64,000 nt of DNA from Marinimicrococcus sp033875255. Its GTDB lineage: Bacteria; Pseudomonadota; Alphaproteobacteria; Geminicoccales; Geminicoccaceae. The translations under genes and the position numbers were made by a program. A model generated the notes under the pieces. It had not been told where the DNA came from. It saw nothing but the letters and a program-made list of their open reading frames with translations, and searched no databases. Positions 57,419 to 64,000 of the stretch are shown here, piece by piece. Location: the NCBI GenBank assembly GCA_033875255.1, contig JAWZSN010000020.1, positions 46,130 through 110,129 on the forward strand. The letters run 5' to 3'. Every line of letters starts with the position of its first letter. Position 1 is the first letter of the stretch.

Positions 57419-57859
57419 TCAGCTTGCGAAGAGAGGCGGTCCGCGCGCGTCGAAGAAGGCCGCATCGGCTACACCGCTCGACATGGCGCCGCGCGCCGGC
57501 AGGCGCACGGGCGTCGCGCGGGGGACGGGCAGATCGACGGATGCAGCCTTGCCGAGAGGACCCAGCGCCTTTCCACAGGAACTCAGCAGGCAGCAGAGAT
57601 GAGCCTGGGCATGGTCCGCCCGGTCGGCGGGATCGTCGTCAGCATAGGGGTCGACCGGAAGAAGGCGGATCCCGTCCGGGGTGCAGATCACGAACTGCAT
57701 ACCCTCGGCCGTGGCCTGCCCGCCGAAGCCGCCGACGACAGCCACAGGCCAGAGGAGCGACAGCAGATAGGCCAGGGCGAGAAGGAGGGTCTTCTCCTTC
57801 CCGGCCTTGCGGATCTCTGGTCGCTCGCGTGACATGGCCGGACCATAGCCTCTTGCCAT
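57419..57859 (-). CDS. DUF2946 family protein
   Basis: 146 residues. One membrane helix near the start (LLLALAYLLSLLWPVAVVGG) is followed by GMQFVICTPDGIRLLPVDP and HLCCLLSSCGKALG, the Cys-rich DUF2946 signature. The family is often next to copper genes, which fits here: ycnI and copCD follow on the same strand. The ATG at 57859 has GAGAAAGAG upstream; ATG 57835 is an alternative. Confidence 0.82.
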   Translation of the reverse strand: MARGYGPAMSRERPEIRKAGKEKTLLLALAYLLSLLWPVAVVGGFGGQATAEGMQFVICTPDGIRLLPVDPYADDDPADRADHAQAHLCCLLSSCGKALGPLGKAASVDLPVPRATPVRLPARGAMSSGVADAAFFDARGPPLFAS

Positions 57860-57984
57860 CTCTTTCTCATCCTTGCCTTCGGACTTGATGCGCAGGCGGG
57901 CCGGCGGTTTCACGGAGGAGAAGAACAGCGAGCCTTGAAGACCGGAAGCCGGGCTATCAGGGTGAGCTGCAGGAGGACGCGCGC

Positions 57985-58596
57985 ATGAATGTCTGGAGCA
58001 GGAAGGTGCTGCCGCTTCTGATCGCCTGGGCGATGCGCGACCGCGACCTTGTCCGCTACCGCAAGAGGCTGGTGGAGCGGGCGCGGGGCCGCGTTTTGGA
58101 GATCGGGGTCGGCTCGGGGCTCAATCTGCCGCTCTACCGGCCGCCGGCGGGCCTGGTCATCGGCCTCGACCCGTCCGCCGGGCTGCTGCGCCGGGCGCGC
58201 CGCGAGGCAGCCGCGTCACCGGTGGCGGTGTGCCTCGTGCAAGGCTCGGCCGAGGCGATCCCGCTGGCAGCGGAGAGCGTCGACACTGTCGTTATGGCCT
58301 GGACCTTGTGCAGCGTGCCGGACGCCGCCAAGGCGCTGGCCGAGCTGCGCCGGGTGCTGCGGCCGGAGGGCAGGCTGCTGTTCGTCGAGCACGGGCTCTC
58401 CGACGAGCCCGGCGTCGCCGGCTGGCAGCAGCGCCTCGATCCCCTCTGGCTCAAGGTGAGCTGCCATATCAACCTGAAGGTGGGCGAGCTGTTGCAACGT
58501 GCCGGCTTCGTCGTGGAAGAGCTGGAGACGGGCTATCTTGGCAAGGGGCCAAGGGCTCTCACCTTCCTCTACGAGGGCAGCGCCCGCCCCGTCTGA
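57985..58596 (+). CDS. Class I SAM-dependent methyltransferase
   Basis: 203 residues. SAM motif I is RVLEIGVGSGLNLPLY, followed by VIGLDPSAGLLRRAR, GSAEAIPLAAESVDTVVMAW and LRPEGRLLFVEHGL, a Methyltransf_11 pattern related to membrane-lipid or quinone methyltransferases. The C-terminal part (CHINLKVGELLQRAGFVVEELETGYLGKGPRALTF, read in segments) resembles the METTL7-like/phospholipid group. Substrate unknown. AGGAGGA precedes the ATG at 57985. A ChrR-type cupin gene follows after 24 bases. Confidence 0.87.
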   Translation: MNVWSRKVLPLLIAWAMRDRDLVRYRKRLVERARGRVLEIGVGSGLNLPLYRPPAGLVIGLDPSAGLLRRARREAAASPVAVCLVQGSAEAIPLAAESVDTVVMAWTLCSVPDAAKALAELRRVLRPEGRLLFVEHGLSDEPGVAGWQQRLDPLWLKVSCHINLKVGELLQRAGFVVEELETGYLGKGPRALTFLYEGSARPV

Positions 58597-58620
58597 GCCC
58601 CTTCTCGACCGGGAGAGATC

Positions 58621-59313
58621 ATGGAGATCAACGCCGACTTCACGAGGCGCGCCGCGGTGCATGCGGCAAGCCTGCCGTGGGTTCCCTCGCCAATGGCGGG
58701 CGTCGAGCGGCGCATGCTCGACCGGATCGGCGGCGAGGTCGCCCGCGCCACCTCGATCGTCCGCTACGCCCCCGACAGCAGCTTCTCGCCCCACACCCAC
58801 GGCGGCGGCGAGGAGTTTTTCGTTCTCGAGGGCGTGTTCCAGGACGAGCACGGCGACTATCCGCCGGGCAGCTATGTCCGCAATCCACCCGGCTCGCGCC
58901 ACAGGCCGGGCTCGGCGGCGGGCTGCACGATCCTCGTCAAGCTCCACCAGTTCGATCCGGACGATCGCACCCATGTCCGGACCGAGACGGCCGGTAGCAC
59001 CTTCGAGCCGGCAACCGGCCGGCCGGGCGTCGGGCTCGTGCCGCTCTTCGAGGATGCCGCCGAACGGGTCCGTCTCGAGCGCTGGCCCCCGGGCCTGCCG
59101 GTGGCCTGCGATCTTGAGGGCGGAATCGAGCTTCTGGTGCTCGAAGGCAGCTTCACCGAGGGCGGCGAATGTTTCGAGCGCTATTCCTGGCTCCGCCTCC
59201 CGCCGGGAGCACCCCTGCGCGCCGAGGCCGGCGCGGACGGGTGTCGGCTGTGGGTGAAGGAGGGGCATCTGCGGAACGTGCGCGGCATGAGAACCGCAGC
59301 CTCGGCCTCATGA
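58621..59313 (+). CDS. ChrR-like double-cupin protein
   Basis: 230 residues made of two cupin folds. The first has a full metal site (FSPHTHGGGEEFFVLEGVF, then GSYVRNPPGSRHRPG); the second (GIELLVLEGSFTEGGECFE) lacks some metal ligands. The family includes the C-terminal domain of the anti-sigma factor ChrR, but the N-terminal zinc anti-sigma domain is absent, so a sigma-regulating role is not supported. GGGAGAG precedes the ATG. It lies between a methyltransferase and a ring-cleaving dioxygenase gene. Confidence 0.85.
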   Translation: MEINADFTRRAAVHAASLPWVPSPMAGVERRMLDRIGGEVARATSIVRYAPDSSFSPHTHGGGEEFFVLEGVFQDEHGDYPPGSYVRNPPGSRHRPGSAAGCTILVKLHQFDPDDRTHVRTETAGSTFEPATGRPGVGLVPLFEDAAERVRLERWPPGLPVACDLEGGIELLVLEGSFTEGGECFERYSWLRLPPGAPLRAEAGADGCRLWVKEGHLRNVRGMRTAASAS

Positions 59314-59386
59314 TCGGCGGGCCACAGCGGGAGCGGCCTGCCCGTGCGGCCGGCGGCGCGCCAGTCAGAGCCGGTGAGGAGGCATC

Positions 59387-60319
59387 ATGCTGAAACAGAT
59401 CAAGGGTCTGCACCACGTCACTGCCTTGGCGGGAGACGCCCGCAGGAACAACGACTTCTTCACCCGCGTCCTGGGCCTGCGCCGGGTCAAGAAGACCGTC
59501 AATTTCGACGCCCCCGACGTCTACCACCTCTATTACGGCGACGAGACCGGCTCGCCCGGGACCGTCATGACCTCCTTTCCCTTTCCGCGGATCGTGAAGG
59601 GCAGCCGGGGTGCCGGCGAGGTGGTCGAGACGGCGTTCGCCGTGCCGGCAGGCACGCTGGGCTGGTGGAAGGAGCGGCTCGAGGCGAATGGCGTGCCCAC
59701 GGACGGGGAGGAAGAACGGTTCGGGGACCGGCGCCTGCGCCTCGCCGGCCCCGAGGGGGAAGGGCTCGCGCTCGTCGAGGTGCCGGGCGATCCCCGCGCA
59801 CCCTTCGCCCGCGGGCCGGTGCCGGCGGAGAAGGCCGTCCGCGGCTTCCACGGCGTCACCCTGCGCCTGCACGACGGGACGGCCACGGGCGAGCTGCTGC
59901 ACTTCATGGGCTGCGAGGAGGTCGAGCGCGGGGATGCCCTGACCCGCTACGCCATCGCGCACGGCAACGGCGCCCACATCGTCGATATCGAGGTGGCGCC
60001 CGGATCACCGCCGGCACGCCAGGGCGCCGGCTCCGTCCACCATGTGGCCTTCGCGGTGGAGGACGAGGCCGCCCAGCTCGAGGTGCGCCAGGCGCTGCTG
60101 GAGGCCGGCTTCCAGGTCACGCCTCCTATCGACCGCGACTATTTCCGGGCGATCTATTTCCGCACGCCCGGCGGTGTGCTCTTCGAGGTGGCCACCAACG
60201 GACCCGGCTTCGCCCGCGACGAGGAGCCGGCGCATCTGGGCAAGGCCCTCAGGATCCCCGCCCAGCACGCCCACCTGCGCGAGCGGCTCGAGCGGAGCCT
60301 GCCGCCCATCAGGGACTGA
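59387..60319 (+). CDS. Ring-cleaving dioxygenase, VOC family (MhqO-like)
   Basis: 310 residues with two glyoxalase-like VOC modules. The first begins IKGLHHVTALAGDARRNNDF, the second has VHHVAFAVEDEAAQLEVRQA, and the C-terminal FRTPGGVLFEVATNGPGFARD supplies the metal-binding Glu. The overall pattern is that of MhqO/MhqA-type hydroquinone dioxygenases. It likely opens an aromatic or quinol ring. GAGGAGG precedes the ATG at 59387. Confidence 0.9.
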   Translation: MLKQIKGLHHVTALAGDARRNNDFFTRVLGLRRVKKTVNFDAPDVYHLYYGDETGSPGTVMTSFPFPRIVKGSRGAGEVVETAFAVPAGTLGWWKERLEANGVPTDGEEERFGDRRLRLAGPEGEGLALVEVPGDPRAPFARGPVPAEKAVRGFHGVTLRLHDGTATGELLHFMGCEEVERGDALTRYAIAHGNGAHIVDIEVAPGSPPARQGAGSVHHVAFAVEDEAAQLEVRQALLEAGFQVTPPIDRDYFRAIYFRTPGGVLFEVATNGPGFARDEEPAHLGKALRIPAQHAHLRERLERSLPPIRD

Positions 60320-60599
60320 GCATTTTGTGCTTCAGTCATTCGTCCGGCTGGAGGGCCGGCGTTCGTCACGGGAGAGCCCGTACTTCGTGGTTCGGGCACG
60401 GGAATCTTGCAATCAGCGAACGAAGGATTGCGTCTCGCCCGCCCTGCGAAGGAGGCTTGCACAACTCCATGCTTGTTCATACGGAGCACCCAACCAACTA
60501 CCCTGCCGTGTTGCACGTTTCATCGCGATGTTGTGGATTGATCTGAACAGTCCCTCCTGAGTGGCTGCAAGCGCAAGGGATAGGCGGCCTGAGGTGCCC

Positions 60600-61520
60600 A
60601 TGGCAGATCCTTTCACAATCCGTATTTTCGTTCCGGATGGAGATCCGGAGGGCGTGCGGCTGATTGACAGAATGAACTGGACAGGGCTTGGCATCGTGTT
60701 CCCGCGCGGAAAGTGGCTCGAGGTGCGCGAACGCCTGGAGATGTCTCGCACCGGGGTCTACATTCTCGTCGGCTTCAAACCGGAAGATGAGAACCTCCCC
60801 ACGCTCTATGTAGGGCAGGCGGATGGTGTCCGCGGACGCATCGACAGTCACTTCAAAGCGAAGGATTTTTGGGACAGAGCTGTCGTCTTTGTTTCAAATA
60901 GTGGCGGCCTAAACCGAGCCCATGTCACGTGGCTTGAGCACGAACTGGTAAAGCGGGCTGTGAGTGCCAGACAATGTCACCTCGACAATGGCAACGCTCC
61001 GCAGGAGCCGGCTATGAGCGAGGCGGAAAAGGCCGATACCAGAGCGTTTCTCAAGGAGATTCTTCAAATTCTGCCCCTTGTCGGCGTGGGAGCTTTCGAG
61101 GTTCCGAAGCCGGTCGCCACACCGTACGCGACCGTTCCGGCGCAGACGGGGCTCCTCAATACTTCGAAAGCGGACACGATTATCGTTCCGGCGCAGAAAG
61201 ACGGATTTGAACAGGTCTTCTTGGGTGAGGACTGCTGGTACGCGATACGCATCGCGGGTGGAATGCTAGATAAGATCAGATACATCGCCGGTTATCAGTC
61301 GCAGCCGGTATCGGCAATTACGCACTTCGCGCCGGTGGCGCGAATAGAGCCGTACGGAGAAGGTGGCAAGTATAAGGTAATCTTCTCTGAGAAGGCCAAA
61401 ACGGTCGGGCCCATACCTTTCGGAGATGCGCCCAGCGGAGCGATGCAGAGCCCTCGCTATACCAGCTTTGCCAAGCTATTGACTGCGAGCAAGCTAACGG
61501 ATTTGCTTGGGAAGCTCTGA
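60600..61520 (+). CDS. GIY-YIG nuclease-like protein with unknown C-terminal domain
   Basis: 306 residues. The GIY-YIG motif appears as GVYILVG and LYVGQA, with the catalytic Arg (GVRGRI), Glu (WLEHELV) and Asn (LDNGNAP) in order, so the nuclease site looks complete (about residues 50-150). The C-terminal half (DGFEQVFLGEDCWYAIRI, SAITHFAPVARIEPYGEGG) is not a family I can name; a PUA-like fold is possible. Its G+C and codon choice are visibly lower than those of neighbours, with many A/T third positions, so it was probably acquired. An IS5 element lies 34 bases downstream. Confidence 0.75.
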   Translation: MADPFTIRIFVPDGDPEGVRLIDRMNWTGLGIVFPRGKWLEVRERLEMSRTGVYILVGFKPEDENLPTLYVGQADGVRGRIDSHFKAKDFWDRAVVFVSNSGGLNRAHVTWLEHELVKRAVSARQCHLDNGNAPQEPAMSEAEKADTRAFLKEILQILPLVGVGAFEVPKPVATPYATVPAQTGLLNTSKADTIIVPAQKDGFEQVFLGEDCWYAIRIAGGMLDKIRYIAGYQSQPVSAITHFAPVARIEPYGEGGKYKVIFSEKAKTVGPIPFGDAPSGAMQSPRYTSFAKLLTASKLTDLLGKL

Positions 61521-61553
61521 TGGGGATTGCTGCATCGCTGGCCGGTAAACACT

Positions 61554-62843
61554 TGGACACCTCCGCAAACCTCGCCTTTGCGGCCGGCTCGGCTAGTTTC
61601 GAGCCAATGCTGCGGGGAGGCGTGAAATGCCGAGACAGCCGGGGTTCTGGAGCGTCGAGGAGCGGCTTTGCGAGCTTTCGGCGCAGGGCGATCCGCTGGA
61701 GAAGCTCCTGGAGGTCGTCGACTTCGAGCTGTTCCGGCCGGTTCTCGACGAGGCTCTCGGGGCAACGGAGAGAGTGAAAGGCGGCCGGCCGCCGTTCGAC
61801 ACTGTGCTGAAGCTGAAGATGCTTTATCTGCAAGCACAGCACGGGCTGAGCTTCGAGAGGACGGAGCATCTGGTGCGTGACCGGCTCTCCTGGATGCGGT
61901 TTTGCGGCCTGTCGATCGCCGATCCGGTGCCGGACGCCAACACTCTTCGGGATTTTCGCGAGGCGCTGATCCGGGCCGGTGCTCTGGACGAGCTCTTTGC
62001 CCGCCTTGACCGGGCGATCAAGGATGCCGGCTGGTTGCCGATGTCGGGTCAGATTGTCGATGCGAGCCTGGTGGCAGCGCCACGGCAGCGCAACACCGAG
62101 GCCGGGAAGGCGGCGATCAGGGCCGGCAGGAGGGCGGCCGAGATCTGGCCCGACAAGCCGGCGAAGGCGGCGCAGAAGGACACCGACGCCCGCTGGACCC
62201 TCAAGACCTCGAAGGGCAAGGCCGGGAGCGACGGGACGGCCAGACGCGACCTCGCCATCCCGGCGTTCGGCTACAAGTCGCACATCGGCATCGACCGCCG
62301 GCACGGCCTGATCCGCCGCCACAAGCTCACCGACGCCGCGGCGCATGACGGCGCGCGTCTGCGCGAAGGGCTCGTCGATCCGGGCAATACAGCATCGGAG
62401 GTGTGGGCCGATAGCGCCTACCGGTCGAAGGCCAACGAGGACCTTTTGGCCGATCACGGCAAGCGCAGCCGGATTCACCGCAAAAAGCCCACCGGCAGGC
62501 CGATGCCCAGGCGCACCGCCAAGGCCAACGCGAAGAAATCCGTGGTCCGTGCCAAAATCGAGCACGTCTTCGCCCAGCAGAAGCATCGCATGAGGCTCAT
62601 GATCCGCAGTATCGGCATCAAACGCGCCGAGGCGACCGTGATCATGGCCAACATCGCCTACAATCTCGGCCGATGGCGATGGCGCGAGGGGCGGGCTGCG
62701 TCCGCCTGACGGGAAATGGCAGGGGCATCAGGCGTGAGAGCCCCAAAGACAGCTCGGGCAGCGCTGCTCGGACACCTGCCACTCGTACTCTGCCCGAAAT
62801 CTCGACCAAAGCGTCGAGAACCGGGAATTATCGGAGGTGTCCA
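61554..62843 (+). mobile_element. IS5-family insertion sequence (IS5 group)
   Basis: TGGACACCTCCG (61554-61565) and CGGAGGTGTCCA (62832-62843) are perfect 12-base terminal inverted repeats enclosing one transposase gene. The element is about 1.29 kb. Flanks (CACT and TGTT) do not match, so no target duplication is visible. Confidence 0.85.
61627..62709 (+). CDS. IS5 family transposase
   Basis: 360 residues, apparently intact. The product starts MPRQPGFWSVEERLCELSAQ. It has the IS5-group N-terminal domain (LKMLYLQAQHGLSFERTEHLVRDRL in segments) and the DDE catalytic residues: Asp in GQIVDASLVAA, Asp in VWADSAYRSKANEDLL, Glu in RAKIEHVFAQQKHRMRL with the Y-R-E-type signature. It catalyses cut-and-paste or copy transposition of its element. 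The ATG at 61627 sits in typical position, 62 bases from the left inverted repeat. Confidence 0.93.
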   Translation: MPRQPGFWSVEERLCELSAQGDPLEKLLEVVDFELFRPVLDEALGATERVKGGRPPFDTVLKLKMLYLQAQHGLSFERTEHLVRDRLSWMRFCGLSIADPVPDANTLRDFREALIRAGALDELFARLDRAIKDAGWLPMSGQIVDASLVAAPRQRNTEAGKAAIRAGRRAAEIWPDKPAKAAQKDTDARWTLKTSKGKAGSDGTARRDLAIPAFGYKSHIGIDRRHGLIRRHKLTDAAAHDGARLREGLVDPGNTASEVWADSAYRSKANEDLLADHGKRSRIHRKKPTGRPMPRRTAKANAKKSVVRAKIEHVFAQQKHRMRLMIRSIGIKRAEATVIMANIAYNLGRWRWREGRAASA

Positions 62844-63001
62844 TGTTTCTGACATGGCGCGCCAAAACTCGTGGCATGCCGTATCTTGCTGAGAACGCCG
62901 CGACCTTCTGCGCACCTGCGCCAGTCGAGCCCCTTGATCGAGGGCTGGTGTTGGGCGGGGATAGGACGACCCACACCGATCAAAGGACACCAGAAGGCAG
63001 C
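62844..63001. other. Short spacer between two insertion sequences
   Basis: About 160 bases of ordinary composition with no gene that can be supported. A minus-strand frame is open through it but continues into the first element, so it is not credible. Confidence 0.4.
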
Positions 63002-63005
63002 CTAG

Positions 63006-63855
63006 GGTCTGGACCCAATCAGATCCAGAAGGCCGCGACGGCCGCCAGGGCCACGGTGGACTGGAAGTTGGCGGCGAGCTTGTCGTAGCGGGTGGCGACG
63101 CGGCGGAAATCCTTCAGCCGGTTGATCGCCGCCTCGACGCGCCAGCGCTCGCGGCAGGCGCGGGGGTCGTGGCTGACCGGGCGCTTGCGGTTGCGGCGGC
63201 CGGGGATCACCGGCTCGCTGCCGCGCTCGACGATTGCACGCCGCAGCACTTCGGCGTCGTAGCCGCGGTCGGCGATGATGCGGGTCGCCGGTCCCGCCGC
63301 CGCCAGAAGCTCGCCCGCGACGCGGATGTCGGCGGGGTTGCCGGGCGTCAGGATGAGTGCGAGCGGCCGCCCGAGGAGGTCGGTCGCGAGGTGGATTTTC
63401 GTGGTCCGGCCGCCCCGCGAGACGCCGATCGCCTGCTTTTGGGCCCCCCTTTTCCGCCGCTGGCGGAGCGGTGCGCCCGAACATAGGTGCTGTCGATGGC
63501 GACGCTGCCGCCCAGCGCTCCAGCCTCGGCCAGGGCCTCGAGCAGCCGCCACCAGACCCGCCGCCGGGACCAGCGGTTGAAACGGTTGTAGACCGTCGTC
63601 CAGGGCCCGTAGGCTGGCGGGCAGTCGCGCCACCGGCAGCCCGAGCGCAGCACGTGCAGGATGCCGCCGATCACCCGCCGGTCGTCGACCCGCAGGCACC
63701 CCCGGCTGGTTCTTCGGCAAAAGCGGCTCGATCACCCCCCACGCCTCGTCGTCCAGCCAGAACAGTCCCTGCATCGTCGCCACCCTCTTGCCCGCCGGTG
63801 CGGTGGTTGAATCAGAGACCCGGCCGTGGATCAGGAGGGTGATTGGGTACAGAGC
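63006..63855 (-). mobile_element. IS5-family insertion sequence (IS427 group) with CTAG target duplications
   Basis: Ends GGTCTGGACCCAATCA (63006-63021) and, on the other strand, GCTCTGTACCCAATCA (63855-63840) match at 14 of 16 positions. The target sequence CTAG is present at 63002-63005 and 63856-63859, fitting the YTAR preference of IS5-family elements. Length 850 bases is typical of the IS427 group. Confidence 0.85.
63019..63783 (-). pseudogene. IS427-group transposase, frame broken
   Basis: The parts of an IS427-type transposase are all present but in two frames. MQGLFWLDDEAWGVIEPLLP is in the main frame. VDDRRVIGGILHVLRSGCRW, then AIDSTYVRAHRSA, are in a second frame (63674 downward). 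KQAIGVSRGGRTTKIHLATD through the C-terminus (RWRVEAAINRLKDFRR) are back in the first. The second switch is at AAAAGGGGGG (63453-63444), a known kind of programmed slip site in this group. The first, near 63710, looks like a one-base indel, so the gene is probably inactive. Confidence 0.7.
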
Positions 63856-63999
63856 CTAGCAATAAAGCTGCGTTTTCTGCCGCCCTCTTACTCCATGGGC
63901 ATCCACGGTGCGGAGATCGTGGATGCCGGGATTATCGATCGAGGCGACGTTGGAGGTTTGGGCGTCCTCGCTGCGGGGTGTGATGGCGCGGATGCGGCC
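63856..63999 (-). CDS. Partial unknown ORF ending at the insertion site
   Basis: A minus-strand frame is open from the right edge for 47 codons and stops at TAG 63858-63856, formed by the CTAG target copy. It contains RAITPRSEDAQTSNVASIDN and PGIHDLRTVDAHGVRG; codon choice is G/C-ending for most of it. A 10-base inverted repeat GGCATCCACG/CGTGGATGCC (63898-63927) lies within. No family recognised. It may be a gene end next to which the element inserted, or chance. Confidence 0.3.
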   Translation of the reverse strand, partial: GRIRAITPRSEDAQTSNVASIDNPGIHDLRTVDAHGVRGRQKTQLYC

Positions 64000-64000
64000 G

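Noticed and set aside
61547..62850. Target-site duplication flanking the IS5-group element
   Set aside because: Flanking 2-4 bases on the two sides do not match in any register tried.
62728..62976. Minus-strand frame across the right end of the first IS
   Set aside because: It runs through the terminal inverted repeat of the element, so it cannot be a native gene, and it has no family pattern.

Overview
The window is a G+C-rich chromosomal segment of an alphaproteobacterium. The evidence is a tRNA-Leu(UAG)-tig-clpP-clpX-lon block, a clpS-clpA pair, a der-bamB-TPR operon, paired DUF1127-type small genes, and a promoter matching the alphaproteobacterial general-stress (EcfG) consensus. The gene mix would suit the Rhodospirillales/Geminicoccales side of the class, but genus is not resolved from sequence alone.

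Layout. 1-2.5 kb: end of cvpA, purF and a short-chain dehydrogenase. 2.7-6.1 kb (minus): TPR protein, bamB, der. 6.3-9.6 kb: thpR and a phosphonate-type ABC importer. 9.7-12 kb: guaA (minus) and a divergent ferritin-like yciF-type gene with an EcfG promoter. 12-18.3 kb: protein quality-control block (tRNA-Leu, trigger factor, ClpP, ClpX, Lon). 18.4-21.5 kb: a glutathione transferase and a polar amino-acid ABC importer. 21.6-23.5 kb: two poorly known genes and long gene-free stretches. 23.5-26.2 kb: clpS-clpA. 26-32 kb: FemAB-like protein, RidA, agmatine deiminase, XRE regulator, MFS exporter, HAD hydrolase. 32-46 kb: accessory envelope and signalling genes (c-type haem protein, class III cyclase, GreB-like factor, DUF1127 pair, DUF421, SulP, PRC-barrel, DUF2076, MarR, nucleoside hydrolase, OmpA-like protein, diguanylate cyclase).

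46.9-50.6 kb holds a compact cassette: acyl-CoA dehydrogenase-like, PIG-L deacetylase and SAM methyltransferase on the minus strand with 4-base overlaps, converging on a family 2 glycosyltransferase. 50.7-54.6 kb: tartrate/malate-type dehydrogenase, GNAT, aspartate dehydrogenase, MFS. 54.7-57.9 kb (minus): GYD protein and a copper set (DUF2946, YcnI, CopC-CopD fusion). 58-60.3 kb: methyltransferase, ChrR-like cupin, ring-cleaving dioxygenase. 60.3-64 kb is an insertion zone: a GIY-YIG nuclease gene of visibly lower G+C and two different IS5-family elements.

The most unusual signals are: (1) an 18-codon leader ORF with a strong Shine-Dalgarno that spans an intrinsic terminator and ends in an ATGA overlap with a GreB-like gene; (2) the methyltransferase of the 48-kb cassette, which has no ATG/GTG/TTG start and appears to begin at a CTG overlapping the PIG-L stop codon; (3) a GGAAC-N16-CGTT promoter ahead of the yciF-type gene; and (4) a stand-alone histidine-kinase dimerisation fragment that lacks its phospho-acceptor histidine. 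No CRISPR array, prophage or rRNA operon was seen.
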